Assembly: GCF_018691265.1 (NCBI RefSeq)
Contig: NW_024881303.1
Location: 7,309,777-7,373,776 of the forward strand
Length of the DNA stretch: 64,000 bases
DNA from: Tyto alba
Lineage: Eukaryota > Chordata > Aves > Strigiformes > Tytonidae
Reading direction: 5' to 3'
Part shown: positions 11,401 through 22,453 of the stretch, one piece after another
How positions within the stretch are numbered: the first letter of the stretch is position 1
Layout: the number at the start of each line of letters is the position of its first letter
Translations under genes and position numbers: made by a program
The notes under the pieces: generated by a model
What the model was told of the DNA's origin: nothing
The model's database searches: none
What the model saw: the letters and a program-made list of their open reading frames with translations, nothing else

Positions 11401-14400
11401 TAAAGCACTTACTACCTGTGTAGGTACTCTTTCAGAAATTAACACCTTTTTCAAAGTCCTTTTTTGCAGGGTATTGGCAAAATGCGTCTGTTTTGCCCCT
11501 GAACAAATGTCCAGACAGACATTTCTGTGTTTTAATGTAACACTTGCCTAATAGGAGAAGTTGGTGCACAGCAAGCAATAGTGTGAATCTTCTTGACAGC
11601 ATAGCAGGAGTATGCAAGTGTATGGTAACACTGCATGAGTTGTGTCACATGGCTTTCTCCATTTCAAAGTAGTGAGCAGTTTTGCACCAGGCATTTGAGG
11701 AGCTTACTATGTATGCCCACTCACAGTATTGGTGAAGAACAAGTATGCTGTAAGTTCACACTGCAATTTACAGCATGCTAACTCTCCTATTTTGGGCAAG
11801 TATTACTGAGTTCAGACAAACTTTTGACCTAGAATATGAAAATATGTTCAACTTAAGGCTGCGTCTTCAGCAGGCCTCATTGTACCCCAGGAGTATTATG
11901 ATGAGGAAAACTGACATTTTTGTACAGACACTTCATTTTGTAAATGAAGAACCTAAACACTGGAACTGCACGTGATTATGGTACATACAGTGAATTTGGC
12001 TGCTAATACTTTGCATTTATAAAAATACAAAATTTCAGGAATGTGCAAAGTGTGATACTTGCATAGAGGCAGAAGGATTCTGTATGTAGTTATAAAGCAC
12101 TTTAATACTAATTTAATGGGGTGATGCCTGAATAACTTGAGGAAATACATTGTACTTCCCCTCAAGGGTCTTTGCTTCTTTTTTAGGGTTGTCATCAATC
12201 TTTTGTCTATTGTTGCACAGAGATGATATTTAAATTAATGAATATGTAGCAATCACTACTCAACCCAGCAATAATTTGTATCAGCTGTGTGCAGAATTTG
12301 GTCTTTTAGGTCTTGTTCATGAGGGAAGTTGAGAGGTTGAACTAAAGCAGAACATCAAGAACAGGAGTTGACTGACTTTGTTACATCTAACTTAATTCTT
12401 GTGCAGTTACTGTTTCCCAGTGTAAATGATTATGCAGTATTGGCTAGTAAGGTAGGACTGCTGCAGCATCTGAAACTTTCAACACTACAGTGAATAATCT
12501 TGCTGTTATTCTAGGACACTCGTAAGAATGGCAGTGCTAACTTTAAAAGCCTAACCTTCAGCTGAAGGAACTAGAAAAAGTAGAGTACTTTTAGAATTAT
12601 TTTACTAATCTGTAATATCAATTTAAAATTAAAATTCATTGAAATGGAAACTTGGTGGAAATGCATATTATGTATTTTTATGCACTTCAGTCCTCAATGT
12701 AGTCCAACAAATAATGAGATCTGATACTTACTAATATGCATTTTTTTCTGGTTGTGCTTTTTTCCCCTCCACCCAGAATATATCTTTATACTGTTAAGAA
12801 GTAGTGCAGATTTTAAGACTGAATAGGGCCTAGTACTGATGGTCGTTTTGGATAAGGAGAGGCAATTCAAATTTTTAAAAACATGGAAAGTTTTCTACGT
12901 ACTGTGCCACTTAGGACTTTCCTTTTACTAATTTTGATGTTTGTGCTCCAGATTCGTAGCTACAACAAATAGCAATGGACGAAGCAGCAAGTGTGGAAAA
13001 GTATCTTTGTGCCACTACTTGCAATAAATCAGTGTTACTCCTAAAATATCATGTGAATTTCATGGTAGAAGTAATCAGTTATTCCAAAATATGTTGCTGC
13101 TATTTGCACTAATATGTGTTATTGATGTGTTGACTCTAAAAAGAAACTTGTCTAAGCTTTTTTTCTGTTCAGTTTTTTAAATAAAAACATTCCATAGCTA
13201 ATCCTTGCAATATTTGTACCTATATAGAGATCAGTAATTTTAAGTTAGGTGTTCTGTGTTCCTTCCCATATTTTCACAAAGTCAAAGCAGTGGCTTTTTC
13301 TTAAACTTTGTGTGAAATTCCCAGAGTATGAAAAAGCAGATATGTTTTGAACCTTTATTTTAGGGTTGTAAGTACACTTTCCAGTACTTGGTGCCATGAA
13401 AATGTGTAGACGGTGTAAAAGTAAATTAAAGGTTGGGGGGAGGGTTGTAAGTTGTATCGAAAGAAAATAATTCCAATAAATCAAACACAGCTAGCAGACC
13501 GACTCCATTTGTTGTGTCTTCAGTGTTCATTCAGTCTGTATCTATAGTTTTATCAAAATATAAATGTATTCATTTAGTGGAGACTGTATGTTAAATGTAC
13601 TGCAGTTACAGGTTGTGAAATTGTGTAGATTAGGTAAACTATAAATTCCTTATTTTTGTACAGCAGAACTTTAGCACTAGCACAATGTAGAATCTACTAG
13701 ATGTTCAAAATTGCACAATAAAGGAACTTGGCAAACCAAATCTGAGACCTTTGCTTCTTATTCAGATTTAAGAGTGGTAGATTACTTAATACTAGATGAT
13801 AAAATGAATTTTGGCTATAGATTTTGAGGAAATGGCAAGTTTTTGAGGTGTCTGTGGTGCGTGGTGTCATGTATTTAAAATGTAGGTTTTGAGGTAAACA
13901 GCTTAAAGTGTTGTGTTTCAGAGTTTGACACTGGTTGAGGGCTAAACAGTGTTTCCACTGTACCTTGCAAATAATTTACAGGGCCTGACTGTAAAATAGA
14001 GCTGATGCTTTTTGTAAACACACAGCCCTGAAAAACTATTACGTGCTCAAAAAGTAATTCACAGTTGTTGTTTTTAATTTTTAAACTAAAAAGGACTCTA
14101 TACCTGTTGGTTTAAAAGCTTTTAATCTGCTTTATCTCATTTAAAAAAAAAACCATGGAAACTTGGTTTGTTCTGGAATTATCATTCAGGGCAAAAACTG
14201 AATGCTATAGTATTTTTCAGAAGTGGTACTGATGAACTCCAACTACTTTTCAAGCTGTGTAAATGTTTTATTACATGAAGAATAGTGTGCATGTACATAT
14301 GTGCATGTATATGTACGTGCACATATGTACACATATTGTATGTGTGATGCAGTATTCACTTGAAGATCAACAGCACCAAAGCTTAATAATTCTTATCTTT

Positions 14401-17400
14401 CATAATTTCTAAGAGCTCATGTTTACAGATAAACCAATGAGATGCATTTTAACAAATGTGCTTTTTCTTTAAATTTCATACAATCCCTATTTAAAGAGTG
14501 ACTCTTCAGGGGTGGTATGGGCTGAAATCTTTTTTGAGTTCAGATAAAATTGTGTGCTTTTGACTTGGAAAAAAACAAACCAAACCAGGCCTAAGAATAA
14601 AGTTAAAGAATTAATTTCTTAGCAGATGTGGCTGTGGCTACAGTACAGGTTCTCTTCACGCAGAAGTTGGAGTGGATCAGCTTTAAATAACTGCCCAATG
14701 TTCACATATGCCTCGAGTTGAGGATAGAGCTGTCTCTTAGATGTGATGTCCCTGGCTTTTAATTTGTATGTAATAGTTCTTAAAATGTGCATGTTGCTGT
14801 AATGCAGTGAGGTACAAGTATTGGCTAATGTACATACAGCCATGGGAGTTTTTTTAATATGTCTGACCTTTTGTTTTGTGAAAATATGCTTTCTATGATG
14901 GCAATAATCTTTTATCTTCTGTTGCAGCGATAAAGCTGAAGTTAATATCTGCCTCAGGCCCAGGGCATTTTGTTGGGAAGATATTACATCTCCTATCTAA
15001 TGTATAGCAGAAAAGCCATTAAAGATTTTTTTTTTTCCCCCACTTTTATTAGGTAGATGTGTATTTCTAAAACCAGTGTGCATGTTAGCAGTATATCTTT
15101 GTCAAATCTGTTACAGGTTCTTTTTCTTACGGAACCAAAGTTAACAATTACCATGTTGAATATGGTCTGTCATCTTTTTACATATATATATATATATTAA
15201 CAGAAGTTAAGCTGCCTTTTTATAAAACTGAGTGTTTCAATCTTTTGAAGTTAAATTTGGACTGCACTTACAAAAAAAGTACTTCTGATTCCCAGAGATC
15301 ATAAAGAAGCAGGGTGAAGGAGTCCCAGACTTAGTCCACGTGATGCGTACGTTAGCAACTGAGAGCATCCCAAACCTCCCGCCAGGGGGTGAATTGGCAA
15401 GCAAGTGAGTTCACATCAGTGTAAATGTGGTTTTTGACTTAAATCCAAACTTAACTGTAAGGCCACTCTTAAAAGTGGGGGGAGGGAGGAAGGGTACGTG
15501 ACAAAAGGTGATGATCTGTTCTCTTAATTTTCGTTATTTGGTTGTTCTGAATGAAAAGGACAAGCATAAGAACAGAGTTAACTATGCATTTCTATTAATA
15601 TTAAATGTCAAACTGTAGTTTTGGGAAAGACTTGAGTGTTTTTTAAGGGTGGCCTGAGTGTGTCTGTGTTTTTGTAATTAACTGGGTTTTCTGGGTGGGA
15701 GGTTGCATTTGAAGATGCAGTAATAATGCACTGACTGTAATAGTTACTTGGATACGTAGTTCTGCACTTCAACAAGAAGTCATATCCATATGATGTTTTG
15801 CTTGGCAGCTTTCTTTTCTTGTCTGTAGCTAAAGCAGTGTTGTAATTGCTTAAGTTTGCTTTGTATCTCTGCTTGTGACAAATCTGAAAACAGATAGAAG
15901 TCTATCAAAAAAGAAAAGCGGGAAGTTAAATTTACAGCCTTGTGTAGGCTGGCTTTGTCCTTGAAGAGCCCGTGTTGATGCTCTGTGACGTCTCAAATCA
16001 ATGTTCAGTCTTTAAGGAAGCAATGTGCTTAGCTCATTTCCACACCAAACCAAGTGATTTTTGGTTCAAAAGATTGTTCGTGAATCTGCTGTGTTAAAAT
16101 GGATTGGGCATATATGGTGCAGACTATATTTTTAACCCTTCAGAGTATGATTTTTGTATTGTTACACCAAAACATGAAGACTCTAGGACTGTAATTGAAT
16201 AAATAACTGAACTGTAAAGATCACTTCTGCAAAACAAAATTATTCTTACATGAACTATTTGGCTAGGAAAAGAAGAGGTAGGAATTTTATATATAATAGC
16301 AGCATCTATTTAGGATGTGTTGCTGTAGTCTTGAAATATGAAGTCAGATACTCATGAAATATGGCATATACATTGATTTTTCTCAATCTCCTTTGACTCG
16401 CAGTAGCATCATGGTTGTGAGGAAGTGACTGACTTCCATGGGATTTTGTGTCTTAGTGGTGCTAGTTTGAGTAGGGATTGATAGAAATACGGATTTAATT
16501 GGGTGTTAGCGTAACTCAAAGCACTGCTGCCAATTGCGAAGAAAAATGCTTTTCAAGAAACCTACCTTTATTTAGCAGCAAAGATAGATATTTCTTGAAA
16601 GATAGGGGAAACTTTCCAGTTCATACATGCAATGTACTTTGTGTGTAATTGCTTGGTTTTGTTGCTCTAAATTCAGCCTCTCCTTTGGTGTCCTGCAATC
16701 ATTCACTAGATTCACTGTGATGTTTATACTGCTGCATGGTAGTTTCTGACTTTTCAGTGTTATGGGATGATTATAAAGCCTACCATCTGCTTTTTTTCTT
16801 CTAATGCACTCCTTCGTGGTTGCTCTGCATGCATTCATGAGCAGTTAAAAAAAGTTGTTCTTTGAAGTTTGTTTTGTATTGCAGTTGTAGTCTGCTACCT
16901 TGTCATACTTGGTTCTGCAGAAGGGGATCTGGAAGAAAGTTGCTTTTAAAGTCCAATCTATAATTCCTGTCTTCTACTCCCCTCTTTCCTTCCTGCTCCC
17001 CCTCCAAAGTTGTTTCCTTGTATGCTGGGTAAGGCAAAGGCTTCCTCTTCCTTCAGCCTCACATTTTGTTTTTTGTTGTTTTGGTTTTGTTTTGTTTTTG
17101 TTTTTGTTTTTTTTTTTTGAATATCGGTTTTCAACAAAACCTTTTCACCCTGTGTAAAAAAAAAAAAAAAAAAAAAAAACAAACCAATGTTGCTTGTTTA
17201 CATGTTGTTTACAATTTTTCTATTAATATTTTATCAGTATATTTCCTGTCATTATTAGAAAAGCTGAGAATCCCAGAGATGAATGTTAATTACAAGCTAT
17301 CTTAAATATGCTAAGCAAATTTTTTTAAAGGAGGAAACCATCAAGAGACTTGAATTAATTTAAAAATATTTTTTACCAGACAAAATTATTCTCAGTCTGA

Positions 17401-20400
17401 TGATGCAACATGTAGAACTGCTAGGTGCAGTTTAAATTTTTTTGAGAAAAGTTGCAGGAGAGTATTGGACTTACTACTGTAAAAGAACATGGCTTCAGAA
17501 GGCATTTTTCCAGGTTTGCACATGGAAGGTACATTTCAGAGTGTAACATGAACAAAAATGTTCTTCAGAATGCAATTTTTGTGCATCCAGAAAATAAAAA
17601 AAAAATACATTCCCCTCTGAAAGTGCCATAATACAAGTAGTACTACTGCAGTGTTCATCAGACACACAGATGACCAGGGCATTTAATGTCCACCAAGTTT
17701 TCTAACTCCTTTTTTCAAAGTCAAGAGATGCAGCACCAAGCAGCATCACAGCCTCATCTGAATGTCGGATTGTGGTCTTTTCCTGCTGAACTCTGGGTGG
17801 TATTCAGCCTTGTTTGTCTTGAACTGAGAGGTTTTAAAGGATATGGTAGCTGTGTTCAGTGTTTAATGACACTTAGTGCTAACTTGCAGTAAACTTGGTT
17901 TTGTGAATTTTAAAGTTTGCGTTTAAAATTGTATTTAGGGAATTTGACTTTAACAAAAAAAAAGATACAACCTTAAAATCCTGTGGGTGTTTTGTTTTGT
18001 TTTGTTTTTTGCTCTAGACGGAGTGTGATTGAAGCTGTTTATAACAGACTGAACCCCTACAGGAATGATGATACTGTAAGTATCCTTTCTCTTACATTAT
18101 CTTTCCCCTCACCCCAATTATTTTAGTTGCTTTGTAAAGAAACATATTGCTAGTTCTTGTTTAAAGACCCCTTCCCCAAAGAAGCAATAGCAATAATGTG
18201 CTTTTTGGTCTATGTTTTGTAATTGCTTTCTGCTGCCTTCTGCTGATCATAATCTCAAGACTCCAGAATGGTTGATTCGTTTGTCCTCTGGAATTTCATT
18301 ATTTGAATCCTGCCTGGGTTTCCAAATGCGTTCCTGCCAAATTGTGCAAAAGTCATGTATTTTTTTTTTTTTTCTCCTCTTATGGGGGACATTTTTCCCC
18401 AAGTTCAAGATGAAAAAGGCTATTTTTGTAGGTTAAACAGATTCGTAACTATCAGCTTTAAGGATATATTAATTTTCCAAATGGACTGTGTAAGGTCTTT
18501 TATTCTTAAGCATAGAGCATCTTACAGCAAGCATAGAAGTTTAGGTTCTTAGATGTCAGTGATCACAGTGGCACGAATCCACTGTCAGTGGAGAAAAAAA
18601 TGAAAACTAAAATATGAACAGTGATCCCAATTGCATTTACATCACTGGAAATAACATTCTGTCCCCAAAGGTGCTGTACTTCATAAAGTAGTTAAATTGA
18701 TCCTTTACCTATCAGCAAAAATTACTTACATGATTAAATTTGACATAAGTGAAATGCATCCAGACATAAAGAATTTGTTTTTGGCTTTACAACTTGGTGC
18801 TGGTTTATATGGCAGTTCTCATTGTATCTTTAGCATAAAAATTACTAAATGGTGGCTGAAAGAGGATACTTTACCTTCAAAATACATTCTGTAGTGTGTT
18901 ACTGGTTTACAAATGTACAGTACACAAACTTCTTTGTTTTGTGATGACGTTGGCAACTTGGATACAGAAATTTGCATACTGAATAGTTGGCATGCAGCTC
19001 CTGTGTTTTTACTCACTACTGCTTTTATTCTTCATTCTTGTACTTGAAAGAAACAGCCATTTTGGTCTTTCATATAATTGCTCTCCTTTGCTACTTCTGG
19101 TCTTGAAGAAAAAACTGGAGGTGGTACTTCTGCAAAGGGTAATTTTAGTGAACTCTTTTTTAACTACACCTCCGTGCCAACTGTTCTTCTTTATGGTTTG
19201 TAATGAATTCTGTGTGCAAGTTTGAATGAAGGGTGCAGAACTTTAGTGCTAAGAAGTTGTCATACATGGCATTGCTAGAGACTTAATTAGCCTCTTTTCT
19301 CTCGAAGGAATTGGTAAGGCAGTGCTTTTAAAGAAGGGTAATATTGCTACCTCCTGTAGTCTTAGTAATGATACGGAAGTGTAGCTGTGGAAGCACCAGC
19401 ATACTCTGCTGTTAAAGCCCATCGTGGCCCTTAATTATTTGGGGGAAGGTAGCAGGTAATGCTGGACCAACCAGATAGTGCTGTGCAGAAGCGGTTTGCT
19501 CTGATGCCAGTGCTGCTGACTTAGCTGTTACTTGTGGTCCCACTTGTTAGTTGCGGTGTTAACTTCTGTACCCAGCTGATGAGGCAGTTAGAGAAAGCTG
19601 AACATAGAGCAATCTAAGCAACGGAAAAGAAAACAGACATGACACAAAGGCAAATGGATTAAAAAAAACTAGAATTAAATATTTGATTTGTACTAGGATT
19701 TTTTTTTTTTTAACTGATAGCAGGAATCAGAGTTAAACATTTTTCAGGGGTGTGGTAGTTACACAAAATCCACTGTTGCCTGTGGGGCCTAAAGGGACCG
19801 AATTTTAGAGTTACTCAGGTATTGGATGCATGGTTGTAATGCCGTGTAGTGTGGCCATACAGTTATGATTTAGAGCACGGCAAGTCTCTGCTTCCAATTT
19901 TTTTTTCTTGCACACAGGGTTTTTTTGGTCTTTGCAGTTTTATTACCATCCAGAATTAGGATTTCCTGCAGTTGCCCAAACAACACTTCTCTAACCTTAA
20001 ATTACGAGTCTTAAAATTGGTCTGAATTATAATAGTGTGTCAGTTGAAGACTGTATCTTCTACGTGGTGAGGGAGGGCTCAAAACATAAATGGTGGTAAT
20101 GATAGTAATGAATGGCATGAGGCACATCCTGCTCTGTTAACACACCTGTGTAGTGAGTGTATCCATTTTGTATTATTTCTAACTTCTCTGGGAATGTTTT
20201 TGAATAATGTTCCTAGGATATTATTTTGAGGATTGATAAGGCTATTACAAAACACTTGGTCAGATTTTGAAATAGCCTGGCACTAACGCTTCATTAATTA
20301 TGCATCTATGGGGTTTAGATACTTCTTAAATGCTGTTTTTGAAAGGGGAGAGAAAACAGACTCCTAAAATGATTCAAGTCTTTACCCTTTTCAGTCTAGT

Positions 20401-20496
20401 TTATCCAGAAACTACTGTAACTATGGGCACTCCAGACTTTAAAGGGCTCCTTCTTTTTTCTTTAAGGATTCTGCCTCAACTGATGACATGTGGTAA
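7583..20496 (+). CDS. PPM1A: Protein phosphatase PPM1A (PP2C-alpha), full spliced coding region
   Basis: The five coding exons join as 7583..8416, 10212..10329, 15296..15404, 18018..18075 and 20467..20496, giving 382 residues. PPM1A is a monomeric Mn/Mg-dependent serine/threonine phosphatase of cytosol and nucleus; known substrates include phosphorylated SMAD2/3, AMPK, p38 and IKK. The PP2C catalytic fold covers about residues 20-290. Residues visible for catalysis are R33 (phosphate), E37, D38, D60, G61, H62 (general acid), D146, D239 and D282. The protein starts MGAFLDKPK, fitting the N-myristoylation known for PPM1A/B. The C-terminal alpha-helical domain follows from about residue 297. The start is fixed by homology to the mammalian N-terminus; the stop follows the conserved tail ending DDMW. 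All four internal introns have GT-AG ends and compatible phases (0, 1, 2, 0). PPM1B is excluded by the residues around 48-120 and by the C-terminus. Confidence 0.98.
8417..10211 (+). other. PPM1A: PPM1A intron 2
   Basis: A GT-AG intron of about 1.8 kb in phase 0, with donor gtagcc and acceptor ttttccaccag. It is AT-rich, and I see no repeat element or internal gene in it. Confidence 0.95.
10212..10329 (+). CDS. PPM1A: PPM1A second coding exon (residues 279-317 plus one base)
   Basis: The exon begins GGAAGTCGAGAC, encoding GSRDNMS. D282 of this motif is the last metal-coordinating aspartate of the PP2C active site, so the enzyme depends on this junction. It closes the catalytic core and leads into the C-terminal helical domain ([18 protein letters not shown]). 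The donor after GAAG is gtggat, a weak match to the GTRAGT consensus, and the exon ends in phase 1. Read-through of this weak donor gives the alternative short C-terminus described separately. Confidence 0.97.
10330..10352 (+). CDS. PPM1A: Alternative PPM1A C-terminus by intron retention (alpha-2-like)
   Basis: If the weak donor gtggat at 10330 is not used, the frame runs on as GGSFKKK (using base 10329) and stops at TAA 10350-10352. The product would have 324 residues. I recall that mammalian PPM1A has an alternative alpha-2 form of 324 residues ending in a similar Gly-Gly-Ser-Phe-Lys tail; the length agreement supports conservation, but I could not check it. The protein would keep the catalytic core and all metal residues but lose most of the C-terminal domain. 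Confidence 0.6.
10353..13740 (+). other. PPM1A: Candidate 3' UTR of the alpha-2-like PPM1A transcript (otherwise intron 3)
   Basis: If transcription reads through the exon-3 donor, this AT-rich stretch would be the 3' UTR of the short isoform. AATAAA occurs at 13180-13185 and again at 13717-13722. I see no splice-like coding exon in it. For the 382-residue isoform the same bases are intron. The assignment depends on the alpha-2 reading being right; RNA reads are needed to set the end. Confidence 0.4.
13717..13722 (+). terminator. PPM1A: Candidate polyadenylation signal AATAAA inside intron 3
   Basis: A canonical hexamer about 3.4 kb after the alternative stop. It could end the alpha-2-like transcript. 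Other hexamers lie at 13180-13185 and near 13476, so the real site is uncertain. Confidence 0.35.
14292..14331. repeat. Inverted repeat in alternating purine-pyrimidine tract
   Basis: Arms 14292-14305 (tgtacatatgtgca) and 14318-14331 (tgcacatatgtaca) are exact reverse complements, separated by 12 bases that can pair further. The surrounding tract 14287-14345 is almost entirely alternating purine-pyrimidine. The DNA could form a cruciform or Z-DNA. It lies in PPM1A intron 3, so the RNA would form a hairpin in the pre-mRNA. It looks like an evolved TG/TA microsatellite and not a gene. Confidence 0.8.
15182..15197. repeat. (AT)8 microsatellite
   Basis: Eight AT units lie about 100 bp upstream of the third coding exon of PPM1A. 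No function is visible. Confidence 0.9.
15296..15404 (+). CDS. PPM1A: PPM1A third coding exon (residues 318-354)
   Basis: The exon completes the split Glu codon (G|AG) and encodes [20 protein letters not shown] and then [17 protein letters not shown]. This is part of the PPM1A-specific C-terminal helical domain, which contributes to substrate recognition and is absent from the short isoform. It ends two bases into the Lys354 codon; the donor is the strong gtgagt. The human exon differs at only a few residues, as far as I recall. Confidence 0.96.
15405..18017 (+). other. PPM1A: PPM1A intron 4
   Basis: A GT-AG intron of about 2.6 kb in phase 2, with donor gtgagt and acceptor gctctag. It carries a T-rich tract (about 17068-17118) and a 24-base A run (17156-17179) that could pair in RNA. 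Nothing else stands out. Confidence 0.95.
17156..17179. repeat. Poly-A run (24 nt) with upstream T-rich tract
   Basis: Twenty-four consecutive A residues in PPM1A intron 4. About 40 bases upstream is a 50-base T/G tract ending in twelve T residues. In transcribed RNA the U and A tracts could form a weak hairpin. No retroposed gene is visible 5' of the A run. Confidence 0.9.
18018..18075 (+). CDS. PPM1A: PPM1A fourth coding exon (residues 355-373)
   Basis: The first base completes Lys354; the exon then reads [19 protein letters not shown], the conserved final helix of the C-terminal domain. Human has [19 protein letters not shown] as I recall. The acceptor is gctctag and the donor is a consensus gtaagt, phase 0. 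If the intron were retained, the frame would continue for about a dozen codons to a stop. Confidence 0.97.
18076..20466 (+). other. PPM1A: PPM1A intron 5
   Basis: A GT-AG intron of about 2.4 kb in phase 0, with donor gtaagt and acceptor tctttaag. It is AT-rich with T homopolymers. I see no other gene or recognisable repeat. Confidence 0.94.
20467..20496 (+). CDS. PPM1A: PPM1A last coding exon (residues 374-382 and stop)
   Basis: After the acceptor ttctttaag, the exon reads DSASTDDMW and stops at TAA 20494-20496. The human tail is DSTSTDDMW as I recall, so only one residue differs. The coding part is just 30 nt and would be missed without homology. The exon continues as 3' UTR. Confidence 0.96.
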   Translation, partial: DSASTDDMW

Positions 20497-21087
20497 AACT
20501 GCTCATCTAGCTGTGGAGTTCACGTTTCATCCTTCAACTGAAAGTGCAGCCCAACCTCAGTGACCCTTCTTAACATCCATCCTCAACCTTAATTAAAGAA
20601 GGAAATATGATGTGTTGGTGAGAGTGACTACAGCAGTATGACATCTAGCCCAGGAACTGATCTTTTTTGTAAAACAGACTTCTGTAAACGTGATTTCAAA
20701 CCATAATTCATGTTGTAAATCAGACTCCAGCAATTTATGTTGTATGATTTTGTTTTTGTAAAGTGCAATTGTCTTTGTACAAAATGCTCATATTTAATTA
20801 TGAACTGCTTTAAATCACTATAAAGGTTAGAAGAAATGTTTGGCTTGTGTGATGCAACAATATATATCCCTTTTAAATTCATGTTGTGGTTTTGGATTGC
20901 AAGGAGCAGCAGCCTAGCCAGCTAGGTGCTCACGAGGTGCACAAAACTGTAAAGATAACTTTGTTTTATATGAAAGCTGAACTTTTGGGCAACTTACCAG
21001 AAACTACAGTGTGTGAATTTGCTTGGCAATGGAAAAATAACTAAGAGTAGTGCACATTCTTCAACAAACGTATCTCATTCTCTTGGA

Positions 21088-21165
21088 CACACTCCTGCTC
21101 TCACATTGAGTTAAAGGGAGTTCCGATTTTGACTTCAGTGGGAGTTAAATCATGCCCTATTAATA
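21088..21165. repeat. Possible relic of an ancient amniote interspersed repeat
   Basis: The wording (tcctgctctcacattgagtt..., then ttgacttcagtgggagttaaatcatgccct) resembles a repeat common in turtle and crocodile DNA with 'ttgacttcaatgggag' phrases around an inverted core. The match is from memory and degraded. It lies in the presumed PPM1A 3' UTR. Confidence 0.3.
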
Positions 21166-21374
21166 GTATCGTGTTCATACGCATATGAACCTTGGGATTA
21201 GAATGCCTTGATTCTTTGCACCTCTTTTTTCATTAACCCTTACCTGAAAGTACTAATCACTGAGCATGAACAGGCGGCTTCCTACATTGCAGTAGGAGTC
21301 TGCAGCATTTTTACAATCCTGATTGGCTGGGTCTGCTGCTGTTCCAAGTAAAATACTTTGAATTCCATTTTATC

Positions 21375-21380
21375 AATAAA
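21375..21380 (+). terminator. PPM1A: Candidate proximal polyadenylation signal of PPM1A
   Basis: This AATAAA is the first canonical hexamer after the stop codon (about 880 bases on). It is followed within 60 bases by a GT/T-rich stretch suited to CstF binding. It would give a short 3' UTR. Confidence 0.5.
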
Positions 21381-22447
21381 GCTTGATTTAACAAACAAGA
21401 AATTTATCCATAAATGTGTAATTCCTTTTTTCCTGCCTTTTAAAATGTCAGTGCCATTGTAAATGATATTTTACTTGTGGAATAATATTTTTATTAATTG
21501 GTACCCATTTTTAAAATGGGAAGGATTTTGATTATTGCCCAAGACATAGCCATATGCTAGAGGATGATGTGGGATTAATCCGTTACCCTATTTTTTACAA
21601 GTGTGGGTTTTTTCAGGCTTTTTGGTGTTTTGTGTTTTTTTTTTTTCTCCCCACTGAAGATGTGCATCGGTTTGAATTTGCCTACTGTTTGATAAAAATA
21701 CATTTGTCAAAGCCTGACAATCTTTAACATTTTATGGTGTGTGTTTTTAATTGACCCACTTAGAATGAGAGACTAGTGGTTAAACAGTAATTGTGATTTG
21801 AGATATAGCATGTTGACAATATTTAACTGTTTGTTGTTTAAAATTCTAATTTAAAATTTTATAAGATAATAAACTAATTTGATTTAAGCTTAGCTTTCTC
21901 CCATTGAGCATACAAAAATTAAGTTTTCAAGTCAATCGTGTTTGCAAAACTGCTGTTTTGTGCACCTTGTATTGTCTTTTTGGTTGAGAGTATTGTATTT
22001 AATATGTAGTTTACTCATCTAGTAGGCAGATTCCCCAAAAGGAAAATCAGTAAAACAAGTAGATTGTAACATTTACTGCAGTTAAACGGAATCAAAACTT
22101 GGTGTATAATTACTTTTTGATAGGAAAATGTAGTACCATGCATTTTGCTATATTTGTCTTTCCCTAACTTTGAAATATACATATTTGTATATATAGCCTT
22201 AAAACTAATGCAGAGTTAGGGAACACTGAACAGTGAAAAAGTAACTTATAGTGTCTTGGAACTAAGTATAGTATATACCAGCAAACTTTTCTTTTATCCC
22301 TCTTGTCTATGTGGGGTGCTTAAACGTAACTTCATTGTATTCAGTTTGTAATCTGTTCAAGCATGAATGAAGAAAACATAAGCACTATTTGTATTTATAA
22401 ATTTATAGCAATTTTTGCTTAAAGAACCAGTTCCTTACCTACCTATG

Positions 22448-22453
22448 AATAAA
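22448..22453 (+). terminator. PPM1A: Candidate polyadenylation signal of PPM1A
   Basis: This AATAAA is followed by a T/GT-rich element (ttttgttgtagagtg) about 20 bases downstream, the usual layout of a used site. It would give a 3' UTR of about 2 kb. Confidence 0.45.

Larger units (their letters stand above)
10330..15295 (+). other. PPM1A: PPM1A intron 3
   Basis: A GT-AG intron of about 5.0 kb in phase 1, with a weak donor gtggat and an acceptor ending attcccag. It contains the alternative C-terminal codons, the candidate short-isoform 3' UTR, a strong inverted repeat near 14.3 kb and an AT microsatellite. No transposable element is recognised. Confidence 0.95.
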
